Origin: Candidatus Defluviibacillus avedoerensis
Lineage (GTDB): Bacteria > Pseudomonadota > Gammaproteobacteria > Burkholderiales > Burkholderiaceae_C
Assembly (NCBI GenBank): GCA_016703665.1
Contig: JADJBS010000002.1
Location: forward strand, 372,001 to 436,000
DNA: 64,000 bases
Direction of reading: 5' to 3'
The notes under the pieces were generated by a model that did no database searches, was not told where the DNA came from, and saw only the letters and a list, made by a program, of their open reading frames with translations. Both the position numbers and the translations under genes were made by a program. Each line of letters begins with the position of its first letter. Positions within the stretch are counted from its first letter, which is position 1. Below are positions 35,210 through 44,293 of the stretch, piece by piece.

Positions 35210-36199
35210 TTAGAACAGGCGTTCGTCGACATAAATGACGTCACCGTTTTGAATCGGGGCAATGAGTTCAGGTTTGAATTCCGTTATTTTCTTATCTGAT
35301 TGTTGACGATGGATCCGTATACGCTTGATAGAGCCACGCTCGGTTACTCCACCCCCTAGGGATATTGCACGCATTAAATTCAAATCTGGCTCCATTGGAT
35401 ATGCCCCTGGCCGTCTGACCTCACCATGGATATAAAAGAATTTTTGCTGTGCAACAAAAACAACGTCTTCATTTTTCAGTTCCAGATCGACGTCTCCGCG
35501 ACTTTTATCAACAAGTTGGTCAAGTTCGATAGCAATTTCTTGGCGTTGAGTGTCTGTTCCCTTTGCGTGATTTCTTCGTATTAAGAAAACAATCCGGTCT
35601 GCCCTGGTTGTTACACCTCCTGCCGTCGCCAATGCATCTAGAACCGTCAAACGTCCTTGTAGCGGGAAACGTCCGGGTCTTTGAACTTCGCCGAGGACTG
35701 AAAAAATCTGACTGCGTAATTGGCGAACCTGAACCGAGACTTCCGGACTTCTCAAGTATTCACCGTCACGAAGCCGTTTTGCAACGAGTCGTTCAATCGC
35801 CTGAGGTGACAGATCTCCAATTTTGAGTGTGCCGATGAGTGGCAAGGTAACCTGTCCGTTGTCGTTAATGGTGACTTCAGCAGACATGTCTGGCTGACCA
35901 AATACTGCAATGAATATTTGGTCACCAGCTCCCACGATGACACGATCAGAAGCTGTTGCACCTGCATTCTCAAGCTCTGTTGCATCTTTGGTCTTACCCA
36001 TTTCGGGGCTGATTGTGGTTGTAGATGTTCGGACTGGGGGAGCAGAAGGGGATGCTTCAATCGCAATCCAAGTTGTCTCATTTGGTAGGGTAATCTTTAG
36101 CGGCTGTGCTAGTGCGGCTGGCTGCATGAAGTATCCCGCGACCAGAATGATCACGAGTTTCAACAAGTCAAGGCGCACGTGCCGAAAAAAAACTTGCAT
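35210..36199 (-). CDS. epsE: Polysaccharide export protein EpsE, Wza-like
   Basis: Outer-membrane export channel component (329 aa). Signal sequence LLKLVIILVAGYFMQPAALA, then the polysaccharide biosynthesis/export domain (IVGAGDQIFIAVFGQPDMSA, VTLPLIGTLKIGDLSPQAIE) and SLBB repeats (FSVLGEVQRPGRFPLQGRL, YIHGEVRRPGAYPMEPDLN). No lipobox Cys is evident after the signal. The ATG at 36199 directly precedes the signal peptide; a TTG six codons upstream is possible. First of the export trio EpsE-EpsF-EpsG. Confidence 0.88.
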   Translation of the reverse strand: MQVFFRHVRLDLLKLVIILVAGYFMQPAALAQPLKITLPNETTWIAIEASPSAPPVRTSTTTISPEMGKTKDATELENAGATASDRVIVGAGDQIFIAVFGQPDMSAEVTINDNGQVTLPLIGTLKIGDLSPQAIERLVAKRLRDGEYLRSPEVSVQVRQLRSQIFSVLGEVQRPGRFPLQGRLTVLDALATAGGVTTRADRIVFLIRRNHAKGTDTQRQEIAIELDQLVDKSRGDVDLELKNEDVVFVAQQKFFYIHGEVRRPGAYPMEPDLNLMRAISLGGGVTERGSIKRIRIHRQQSDKKITEFKPELIAPIQNGDVIYVDERLF

Positions 36200-36286
36200 G
36201 GAAGAAGTAGCGATCAACTCGGAAGTTTCAGGTGTACCCCAGGACGAGTTACCTTATGAAATGCATTATGCAACGTGCATCTGGTG

Positions 36287-37798
36287 CTAACCTGCAATAG
36301 TCCTGGTTTTGGCTTGGAGCATGGAAGCCCGTTCAATTTTGTCTTTGCTCTTGTATATGGAGGAAGATGCCCATAGGCTTGAAAAAATTAATAGCATGTG
36401 GTGAAACGCGACAGTCTTATAGAGCGTGCTTTCACTGAAATTCGAAAACAAGACGATCACCGCAAATGAAATATGACAGGCGGCTTGTGACTGGTCTATC
36501 TTCAACATTCGATACAGTTGATGGGCATGCACAAGCAACATGCAGATAAAAATCAACATTCCTGCGGATCCTAGCTCATTCAATATGTCCAGATAGCCGT
36601 TGTGCGCCTGAAAGGGTATCCAAGGCAACTGATCTAGAACTGGTTGAGACGCGCTGCCTGGCCCTAGCCAGAATGCGCCCCAACCCACACCGAGAATCGG
36701 GTGTTTCTGAAACTCGATGAACACATACTCCCAAATTTCTGTGCGACCGGTCAGGTCCGTCCCTTTGCCAAAGAGCGCGGCAAAAGGCCCAATGACCTCC
36801 CCCCATCGAGGCAAACGCCCCTCCTGTATGAAAAACCAGTGAACTCCTGCGATGGCAAAAATACTTGCCGTCGCCAGAAGGCGAGTTAACCAAAGAGGCG
36901 AGTCAATATAACGCTTGCGCAGTACCAAAAAGACAGTTACGCCTATGAGGGCAGTGGCGATTCCGGTTGAACTGGTGGCCTGAACAATGCACAAGGCAGA
37001 AATCCCTCCACCAATAAGAGAAACCGCTATGGGCCAAGACCGTGAGTCTGCTTTCACAACCCAAAGGATCACACCCATTGCACCCAGAAATCCCAGATCA
37101 TTTTTTGTATTGAGAATCCCGCGCCAAGCCGTGCCAAAGCCTGAGTCATGGCCTAAGCTGGGGTAAACCAGTGCAACAATGGCTGATGCCAAGAGGATTC
37201 CCGAAACCCCAGTCAGTAGGGCGTTAAAAAAATTGTCGATGGGCTTCATCGATATCTGAAGCACAGTTGCCGTCAGCAGCAAACCAGCGAACTGGAATAC
37301 GCGTTTGAACGAAATACTCGGATCGACAGACCAAAGAATACTTGTGGTCGTATACAGCAACATAAGGATCAAAAAAGGGTTCGCTGCTTTTACCAATGCC
37401 CATGTCTCACCGCCGTTTCGCAATGCAACTAAAAGCGCAATTGCGAAAATGCCCAACCATTGCAGTTGAAATCGCCAGGAAGTGCCCTGAGCCTGAGCCA
37501 TAAAATCGTCATAGGATATCCATTCCAAGCCAGCAGGTAGCAGTGAGAACGTCACAACCATGAGAGCCATCGCAGTAATCAATTGATCATCCAAAGAGGT
37601 TACTCTTTTTGAATGGCTCAACGAAACCGCTATTTTTTTTGGGGCTTGACTCGAGCTGAAGTTTTCGCGAGCTTGCTGCAGGGGTTGTCCGCGCGGACCA
37701 TCGCCAGTTGCATACTTAGAGAAGATCCCTTCATTCGCCTTGAACCCACTTGAGGACCCAAGGTGTTTCGATTCAGCGTTGTTTTCGGAGGCATGCAT
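36287..37798 (-). CDS. O-antigen ligase/polymerase-like (Wzy/WaaL) membrane protein
   Basis: Membrane protein of 503 aa with about ten to twelve hydrophobic segments and the large periplasmic loop of the Wzy_C family, including GRTEIWEYVFIEFQKHPILG and the following VGWGAFWLGPGS and QAHNGYLDILNELGSAGML (conserved Arg and His). In an exopolysaccharide locus it is most likely the polymerase. The N-terminal 75 residues are hydrophilic. It is the first gene of the minus-strand set, and its promoter must lie in the 136-base gap to the divergent gene. Confidence 0.85.
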   Translation of the reverse strand: MHASENNAESKHLGSSSGFKANEGIFSKYATGDGPRGQPLQQARENFSSSQAPKKIAVSLSHSKRVTSLDDQLITAMALMVVTFSLLPAGLEWISYDDFMAQAQGTSWRFQLQWLGIFAIALLVALRNGGETWALVKAANPFLILMLLYTTTSILWSVDPSISFKRVFQFAGLLLTATVLQISMKPIDNFFNALLTGVSGILLASAIVALVYPSLGHDSGFGTAWRGILNTKNDLGFLGAMGVILWVVKADSRSWPIAVSLIGGGISALCIVQATSSTGIATALIGVTVFLVLRKRYIDSPLWLTRLLATASIFAIAGVHWFFIQEGRLPRWGEVIGPFAALFGKGTDLTGRTEIWEYVFIEFQKHPILGVGWGAFWLGPGSASQPVLDQLPWIPFQAHNGYLDILNELGSAGMLIFICMLLVHAHQLYRMLKIDQSQAACHISFAVIVLFSNFSESTLYKTVAFHHMLLIFSSLWASSSIYKSKDKIERASMLQAKTRTIAG

Positions 37799-37934
37799 GA
37801 GATAACTACGTCTGGGTCGAAAATTCTTTTAATCCGCCACGAACTCTGCATGTCAGTGTTTGACAGGAGTCACTACGATCATAGTTTGACTGATAGACTG
37901 ACATTCGATTTCGATTGAAATATACAGGTGTTCT
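37799..37934. promoter_or_regulatory. Divergent promoter region of the exopolysaccharide locus
   Basis: This 136-base gap separates the Wzy-like gene (minus) from the unrecognised secreted protein (plus) and must start both halves of the locus. On the plus strand CTGACA (37898-37903) and TATACA (37921-37926) are spaced by 17 bases like a sigma-70 promoter, but the start codon would fall almost at the transcript start. I therefore treat the exact elements as unproven. Confidence 0.4.
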
Positions 37935-39263
37935 ATGCCTCGATTGATAGCCAAACTCTTTCCAATACAAAAACTAATTTTGTGTTGCTATCAATGGCTC
38001 AAAGGTTTTTGCGCCGCTTTAGAAGGGTGGAGACGCATTGGTCTGAGAAGAAGGCAGGGGTGCCTCGGTTTGCTTGGCATTGTCTTGCTGAGTTCTTGGG
38101 CTTTTCCTGACGACTCTGTCATTAGCAGGACTTCCTCGCTGCGATTTTTCAAACTGTTGCCATTGTCGAAAGCTGAAGCCTCTCCAGAGGTACCTGTTTT
38201 ACGCGATTCGATGAATATTGACCAACGGCGGCGAGAAATTGTGGCGTCGTTGGGGAAACCGGCACGCCTCTTGGTGGGATTAGGTTCGACAGATCCGGTT
38301 GACATATTGGCGCAACAGGTTACTCCTGACCTGTTTGATGTTTACCTGACAGGTTTGGGTCCAACCAATTCATGGCGTGGCTGGAATAAGCCGGATGGTG
38401 AATATCTTCAAATGAAACTGCGTGACTCGGCAAAGGTAGGCGCGGTTCCGATGCTGACTGTCTATCAAATAGCAACCGGAGGTGAAAATAACCTGGATGT
38501 GCTTGGCGATTCAAAATTTATGCAAATATACTGGGGCGATTTTCATCGATTGATGCTTTTACTTAAGGCGTACAACAAACCAGTTCTCTTGAATATTGAA
38601 CCAGATTTCTGGGGCTATACCCTCCGAAAGAATCCCGATCCAACAACGCATTTTGCACATGTAGGTAATGTATATGATGAATGCGGAAGATTTGGAAATA
38701 CAGTTACAGCCATGGTTCAATGCATGGTTCATCAAACAAGAAAACATGTTCCCAAAGCTCGCATTGGGTTCCCTGCGCCTGGATTTTTGGACTTAATCAA
38801 CAAGCAAATTCCATATATGCGTAAGCTTGGCGCTGATCAGGCGGACTTTGGAGTGATGCAAACGGGGGACCGGGATGCAGGATGTTATGAGGTAGGTAAA
38901 CCACCTTGTGCGAATTCAAGAGATCCAATTGTGATGTATTGGGATGAGACCAATACAAAAAATCCCAATTTCAATCAACACTTTAGTTATGCATCAAACT
39001 ACTCTCGGGGAATAAATCTTCCCCTGATTTGGTGGCAGACGCCATTGGGAGCGAAAAGCTCCCAATTTGGAGGACGCCCTTTTGCTTACCGTGATTCAAA
39101 GGTTCACTATTTCCTCACTCATGGTGCACAAGTGGTCGACGCTGGAGGGTTTGGCGTTGTATTTAGTCCTGGTGAAAAAACGCAAACAGAATTGAGGACA
39201 GATGGAGGGCAATTTAAAACATATTCTAAAGCCTACTTTTCAGCGCCGACACCTCTTCCGTAG
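37935..39263 (+). CDS. Unrecognised exported protein, possible glycoside hydrolase-like fold
   Basis: Protein of 442 aa that I cannot assign to a named family. The N-terminus is basic followed by a hydrophobic segment (CLGLLGIVLLSSWAFP), so it is exported or anchored. The body alternates strand-like and helical blocks in a TIM-barrel manner: ARLLVGLGSTDPVDILAQQ, FDVYLTGLGPTNSWRGWN, VGAVPMLTVYQIATGGE, KPVLLNIEPDFWGY, ARIGFPAPGFLDLINK and DPIVMYWDETN. The acidic residues in NIEPDFWG and WDETN are candidate catalytic groups. By position it could trim or bind the exopolysaccharide. An AGGTG ribosome site precedes the ATG. Confidence 0.6.
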   Translation: MPRLIAKLFPIQKLILCCYQWLKGFCAALEGWRRIGLRRRQGCLGLLGIVLLSSWAFPDDSVISRTSSLRFFKLLPLSKAEASPEVPVLRDSMNIDQRRREIVASLGKPARLLVGLGSTDPVDILAQQVTPDLFDVYLTGLGPTNSWRGWNKPDGEYLQMKLRDSAKVGAVPMLTVYQIATGGENNLDVLGDSKFMQIYWGDFHRLMLLLKAYNKPVLLNIEPDFWGYTLRKNPDPTTHFAHVGNVYDECGRFGNTVTAMVQCMVHQTRKHVPKARIGFPAPGFLDLINKQIPYMRKLGADQADFGVMQTGDRDAGCYEVGKPPCANSRDPIVMYWDETNTKNPNFNQHFSYASNYSRGINLPLIWWQTPLGAKSSQFGGRPFAYRDSKVHYFLTHGAQVVDAGGFGVVFSPGEKTQTELRTDGGQFKTYSKAYFSAPTPLP

Positions 39264-39362
39264 ATTGGTAATTTTTTGGGTATATTTGAGTACTTTTTAT
39301 TTTAACTAAATTATTTAAATATTCAATCTAAATAATTCAATATTTTCTTGAAAAATCCACGA

Positions 39363-41219
39363 ATGAAATCAATTTCTGAAATTGAAGGTCTACGGGCTAT
39401 TGCTGTCATGGTCGTTGTGCTTTTTCATTCACAGTTTCGATTTTTTTCAGGTGGCTATATTGGTGTAGATGTATTTTTTGTTATTTCGGGTTATTTAATT
39501 ACGGGCTTGCTTTGGCGAGAATTACAAACCAAAAAAACTATTTCACTTACACATTTTTTTTCACGCCGTATTTTGCGTCTTGCCCCTGCTTTGGCTGTGA
39601 CATCATTATGCATAGCATTTATTTTCTCAATACTTCTACCGCCTGTTGTTACCAGTACTTTGACCCGCAGTCTTTTTTCAGCTCAATTTTCTTTTTCTAA
39701 TTTCTGGTTTTATTTCAACACCAATTATTTTGCAAGCAATGCTACCAACCCTGCGTTGCATACATGGTCACTTGCGGTAGAAGAGCAGTTCTATCTGTCC
39801 TTGCCAATCTTGCTACTGTTCTTTGCACAATGGTCACGGCGGCGGGTCCTGACTGTGTTTTTTTTGCTTGCTGGATTTTCATTTCTTGCGTCGTGTTGGA
39901 TTGTTCTTCAGAAACCAAGCCAAGCCTTTTATTTACCTTGGCTTAGGGCGTGGGAGTTGCTTGTTGGGTCGCTCTTGGCCGTTAGTTCTACCAAGGTCCG
40001 TCATCCAGTTGCTGCGCCAGGGTTGACGGTCGTCGGGATCGCTGCCATCGCTTTTTCATGTCTGACATATACCGAGAAAACCCAATTTCCTGGCCCTACG
40101 GCTTTGATACCTGTGCTTGGAACCGCCCTGGTCATAGTTACTGCTGGCCATGACAATTTTTTCAACAAGCTGCTAGGTCTCGCACCATTGAAATGGTTGG
40201 GCAAGATTTCGTATTCGGTTTACTTGGTTCATTGGCCTATTGTGTGCGCTGTCTCTTTGACCATCTCGCTCTTTCCTGCGGTGGCTCGCTATTCAATTGT
40301 GGTGACGAGTCTCGCTCTGGGATGGGCGAGTTGGAAGTGGATTGAAACCCCCCTCCGTTCAAAAGCGAATATCTGGTCTCCCCGTAAGGTCATTCTTGGT
40401 TTTCTGGTGGTAAACATCTTCGTTTGCTTTGGCATCCTTGGCATTCGTTTCGGCGGACAAATGGTTTGGGCGCAGTTTCCAAAAGCATCTGCAATATCGA
40501 ATTACCTGGAGGGTGATCCGACGTTGTTTAAAACAGGCTCATGTTTTCTGGATGCATCTGTTGAGACGGACCATCAATTTGACAGGAATGCTTGCCTGCA
40601 CACCAGAGATTCGGCACGCAATGCTTTGATTCTGGGTGACAGCCATGCCGCAAATTTGTGGACGGCATTGACTGAACTTCAGCCTCAAATCAATTTTATG
40701 CATGCAACTGCAGTTGGGTGTCGACCATTGTTGGACGCCACCTTTGGAGCCCCCGTTTGCCTAGCGCTCAATCACTACATATTTCGAGACTGGCTGGTAA
40801 ATTCTGGCAAAAACGTTGATTTAGTGATTTTGGCCGGACGCTGGGAGTTATCGGAAATACATGCGCTTAAGCAAACAGTTGCCTATTTAGCGAGCTTGGG
40901 CAAAAAAACGATTGTTGTTGGGCCAACGCCTGAATACTTTGTGACAGTCCCATTGATGCTTGCCTATGAAGAGATCACCGGCTTTTCTTTGCAGCATCGG
41001 ATGATCCGGCGTGACCGTATTGAACTGGATCGTACCCTTTCTGATGGGTTGAGGGGGACTGAGGCTGCGTACTTTTCAATGACCAATGAGCTTTGCAGAG
41101 GCCAAGACCATGAACTGGTATGCCTGACACGTACCAACGATGTTCCCATGTGGTCGGATCGTGATCATTTTACGGCGGAAGGAGCGAAGTTCGTGGTATC
41201 AAAAATACCGATGAAGTAA
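39363..41219 (+). CDS. OafA/OatA-type acyltransferase with SGNH domain
   Basis: Two-domain O-acyltransferase (618 aa). The N-terminal acyltransferase-3 membrane domain (IEGLRAIAVMVVVLFHSQF, GGYIGVDVFFVISGYLITGL) carries the catalytic His; R-x(10)-H-like and FFSRRILRL elements follow. The C-terminal periplasmic SGNH domain has ALILGDSHAANLW with the nucleophilic Ser and DRDHFTAEGAKF with the Asp/His pair. Likely transfers acetyl groups to the polysaccharide. The ATG at 39363 is preferred over a TTG five codons earlier. The upstream 99 bases are AT-rich with no visible gene. Confidence 0.9.
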   Translation: MKSISEIEGLRAIAVMVVVLFHSQFRFFSGGYIGVDVFFVISGYLITGLLWRELQTKKTISLTHFFSRRILRLAPALAVTSLCIAFIFSILLPPVVTSTLTRSLFSAQFSFSNFWFYFNTNYFASNATNPALHTWSLAVEEQFYLSLPILLLFFAQWSRRRVLTVFFLLAGFSFLASCWIVLQKPSQAFYLPWLRAWELLVGSLLAVSSTKVRHPVAAPGLTVVGIAAIAFSCLTYTEKTQFPGPTALIPVLGTALVIVTAGHDNFFNKLLGLAPLKWLGKISYSVYLVHWPIVCAVSLTISLFPAVARYSIVVTSLALGWASWKWIETPLRSKANIWSPRKVILGFLVVNIFVCFGILGIRFGGQMVWAQFPKASAISNYLEGDPTLFKTGSCFLDASVETDHQFDRNACLHTRDSARNALILGDSHAANLWTALTELQPQINFMHATAVGCRPLLDATFGAPVCLALNHYIFRDWLVNSGKNVDLVILAGRWELSEIHALKQTVAYLASLGKKTIVVGPTPEYFVTVPLMLAYEEITGFSLQHRMIRRDRIELDRTLSDGLRGTEAAYFSMTNELCRGQDHELVCLTRTNDVPMWSDRDHFTAEGAKFVVSKIPMK

Positions 41220-41341
41220 TTCTGAGGAAAATGACGAATGCTTTTGTCTGCGTTCATTGCTACCTTGAGTTCGCCTGATATATTCAGTTGACCATGAAAC
41301 ATTCGCTTTTCTCATTCGAGCCGACTATTCAATGCTGAGCT

Positions 41342-42445
41342 ATGGAAAAAGCTGAAAAGGGTCACTTTTCATCGCAGGGCTCATCAATCATGACGGCGCC
41401 GGCGTCAGGCTACATGCCCTACCTAGATGGAGTGAGGGGTATCTCGAGCTTGCTGGTGGCCTTCTCGCACGTTGGATTTGGCCACTTCGTCCCAGGTGGA
41501 TTGGGTGTGACGATTTTCTTTTTTATCAGTGGATTTTTGATCACATCCCTGCTGCGACAGGAACGGGAAACGACTGGAAGTGTCAGTTTGCGGCGCTTTT
41601 ACTTGCGCCGGGTGTGGCGTCTTTATCCCGCGCTATTGGCTTACGTGACGATTTCGTTGATCTTTACTGTGTTTGTGGGGCAAAAAATTGAAATAAAAGA
41701 ACCATTGTTTGTTCTTTTTTATTTATCAAATTATTACAATTTATTTTTTGGATACGTGCCAATTTTTAACACATATTCGCCATTCGGTATTCAAGGTAGT
41801 TTGGCGATTGAGGAACATTTTTATTTATTGTTTGCACCATTGGTTTTATTGATAAAAAATCGACGCAATTTGATCGGCGTGGTTGTGTTGATGCTAATTA
41901 TTCCATTGATTGCTAGAATTTTTATTATTTATCTTACTGATCATTCTGAATTTTCTTCAAACTATACCTATAGTGCGACGGAATGTCGATTGGATTGTAT
42001 TGCCTATGGATGTGCATTGGCTTTGATTGACTGGCCAAAATTATCAAAAACTAAAAGTTTTGTAATCGGTATTGGTGGGGTACTTTTAATTTTATTTTCA
42101 TTATTGATTAGAGATAATTATTTTCGCGAAACATTTAGATTTTCAGTTCAAGGCATTGGATTGATGATGATATTTATTCCAACAATTTTTTCTGAATTTT
42201 ATAAACAAATTCGTAATGGATTGTCTAACATAGTATTGGTTTATGTTGGAAAACTAAGTTACTCTATCTATCTTTATCACTGGTTGGTTATTATTGCATT
42301 AAGAATATTTGTCGGCGATATTCAAATTTCCTTACTCTGGCAATCATTATTTTGGATTCTTTCTTTTGGATTATCTATTTTTTCTTATTATTTAGTTGAG
42401 CAACCATTCATGAAATTCCGTAGAAAATATGGTTCTAATATTTAA
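41342..42445 (+). CDS. Acyltransferase-3 family membrane protein (second of four)
   Basis: Membrane acyltransferase of 367 aa without an SGNH domain. N-terminal signature YLDGVRGISSLLVAFSHVGF with the catalytic His, then GGLGVTIFFFISGFLITSLL and LRRFYLRRVWRLYPALLAYV. About ten membrane segments. Base composition changes inside the gene: the first 300 bases resemble the surroundings and the rest becomes strongly AT-rich, which suggests recombination within the gene. Probably O-acylates the polymer. Confidence 0.85.
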   Translation: MEKAEKGHFSSQGSSIMTAPASGYMPYLDGVRGISSLLVAFSHVGFGHFVPGGLGVTIFFFISGFLITSLLRQERETTGSVSLRRFYLRRVWRLYPALLAYVTISLIFTVFVGQKIEIKEPLFVLFYLSNYYNLFFGYVPIFNTYSPFGIQGSLAIEEHFYLLFAPLVLLIKNRRNLIGVVVLMLIIPLIARIFIIYLTDHSEFSSNYTYSATECRLDCIAYGCALALIDWPKLSKTKSFVIGIGGVLLILFSLLIRDNYFRETFRFSVQGIGLMMIFIPTIFSEFYKQIRNGLSNIVLVYVGKLSYSIYLYHWLVIIALRIFVGDIQISLLWQSLFWILSFGLSIFSYYLVEQPFMKFRRKYGSNI

Positions 42446-42471
42446 TTATTTTTTGATATTAAAAATTTATT

Positions 42472-43233
42472 ATGAATAAATTGCCATTCCTTTTTGCGGT
42501 CCCTTTGGTTGCGAAAATGGTGGCAAGGGATTGGGATAGAGCATGTCATTTATTGGCATGTACTCTTGATTCAATTCTGAATCAAACTGATTCTGATTTC
42601 ATGGTTGCCTTGGTCTGTCATGATGTTCCTGATATTCCTCAATTAAAGGACCCACGCATTGTCGTTCTTCAAGCGCATTCCAAAATTCCTCAATCACTTG
42701 GTGAGCAAATGATTGATAAAGGTTACAAAAAGCGTCTGGCATTTGCCTATTTGCGCTTGTTGGGTGGTGGTTGGATTATGCTTGTTGACGCTGACGATTT
42801 AGTTTCCAAGCGATTGGTTGAATACGCAAGAAAGTCGAATGCAAAGTATGGCCTGTTGATCGATAAAGGTTGGGAGTTTGATTGTCAAACTAAAAAGTTG
42901 ACTTTTGCTAGACGCTTCAATCGATTGTGTGGAAGTTCAGCACTTTTTAAATTTACAGTAGAAGAGCTACCACAATCTGCGGCCCAAGAGCAGGAAACAA
43001 TTTCAGATAAATTTGAAAGTCATCGGATATGGCGAGAGACAGCGAATGGATTAAATCGGCCTTTTAATTTCATAAAATTTAAAGCAGCTGTGTATACAAT
43101 AAATAATCAGCAAAATCATTCCACTTTGATGGGGGGCGTTGGATGGAAAAGAAAATTTTCAAGATTTTTATCATTTTCACATACACCTTCCAAGGCTGAT
43201 ATAAATGAATTTTCACTTCATGGTCTTCTTTGA
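42472..43233 (+). CDS. Putative glycosyltransferase, GT-A-like
   Basis: Protein of 253 aa with a weak GT-A pattern: VAKMVARDWDRACHLLACTL, DSILNQTDSDFMVALVCHD, an acidic metal-type motif MLVDADDLVS, then KYGLLIDKGWEFD. It lacks membrane segments and the full GT2 C-terminal part. Similar proteins are found among glycan-locus transferases, but the donor and acceptor are unknown. It lies between two acyltransferase-3 genes in the AT-rich block. Confidence 0.6.
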   Translation: MNKLPFLFAVPLVAKMVARDWDRACHLLACTLDSILNQTDSDFMVALVCHDVPDIPQLKDPRIVVLQAHSKIPQSLGEQMIDKGYKKRLAFAYLRLLGGGWIMLVDADDLVSKRLVEYARKSNAKYGLLIDKGWEFDCQTKKLTFARRFNRLCGSSALFKFTVEELPQSAAQEQETISDKFESHRIWRETANGLNRPFNFIKFKAAVYTINNQQNHSTLMGGVGWKRKFSRFLSFSHTPSKADINEFSLHGLL

Positions 43234-43250
43234 TTATTTAATGAATTAAA

Positions 43251-44279
43251 TTGAATAATAGAAATACAATTAGATTTGATTTATTAGATGGTCTTCGTGG
43301 CGTAGCCGCATTGGCTGTAATGATTTACCATTACTCTCAACAAAGTGGGTTGCATTGGTTGAGCGGTGCTTGGGTTTCTGTTGATTTATTTTTTATATTA
43401 TCAGGCTTTGTCATTGTATATAATTATGCCGATAAAATTATTCTGGGAATGAGTTTTATTGATTTTTTAATCATAAGACTTGTTAGATTGTGGCCGTTAT
43501 ATCTATTTGGTTTGAGTCTTGGTTTTTTCACAACTATTTATTCTTTTTTTATTAATTACGGTGAGGGTTTTGAATTTATAAGAATTATTAATCAATTTTT
43601 ATTTGGAATTTTTTGGATTCCTACATTAAGTGGCGGTTCTATTTTTCCTTTGAATAACCCAGCGTGGTCATTGTTTTTTGAGTTATTTGTTAATTTATTA
43701 TTTTTTATTATTTTGTATTTTTTTAAAAAAATGCCAAATAATATTTTTATTGCATTTATTATTTTTGGATATTTATTTATTTCTTTTATGTTTAGGAAAA
43801 TAAATCCTGGTTGGTCAGGTGAAAATTTCTTTTTAGGATTTCCAAGAATTGTAACGGAGTTTTTGATGGGTGCATATATATATTCTTCGGGGATTTATCA
43901 AAAAAAATATCCATTGTATTTAAGTATTCCGTTTATAATGGCGCCATTTTTTCTATTTTTTACAAATAATCATGAAATTTCTTTTTTGAGTACAATTTTT
44001 TTGATTCCTATTTCAATAATATTTGCTGCTTCTTTTAATTTGGTTTCGTATTCAAGAAAAATTTGTAAAATTTTAGGTGATTTATCTTATCCAATATATG
44101 TAATTCATTTTCCTTTTTTTGTATTTATTGATCAAATTGGAGTATTTGAAGACTATTTTCCGGCTCAAAAAATTGGCATAACTAGTATGTTGTGTATTGT
44201 GATTTCTTTTATTATTGTTGATTTTGATATTAATATTCGTAAGAAATTGCTAAATTTTTTAAATATATATAAAAATTAA
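43251..44279 (+). CDS. Acyltransferase-3 family membrane protein, very AT-rich (third of four)
   Basis: Membrane acyltransferase of 342 aa: FDLLDGLRGVAALAVMIYHY with the catalytic His, GAWVSVDLFFILSGFVIVYN and LIIRLVRLWPLYLFGLSLG, then about eight further hydrophobic segments. The gene is extremely AT-rich; the 60 bases from 43681 contain only six G or C. Start appears to be TTG because an upstream ATG is followed at once by a stop. Composition unlike the chromosome indicates recent transfer. Confidence 0.82.
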   Translation: MNNRNTIRFDLLDGLRGVAALAVMIYHYSQQSGLHWLSGAWVSVDLFFILSGFVIVYNYADKIILGMSFIDFLIIRLVRLWPLYLFGLSLGFFTTIYSFFINYGEGFEFIRIINQFLFGIFWIPTLSGGSIFPLNNPAWSLFFELFVNLLFFIILYFFKKMPNNIFIAFIIFGYLFISFMFRKINPGWSGENFFLGFPRIVTEFLMGAYIYSSGIYQKKYPLYLSIPFIMAPFFLFFTNNHEISFLSTIFLIPISIIFAASFNLVSYSRKICKILGDLSYPIYVIHFPFFVFIDQIGVFEDYFPAQKIGITSMLCIVISFIIVDFDINIRKKLLNFLNIYKN

Positions 44280-44293
44280 TTATTGGATAATTA

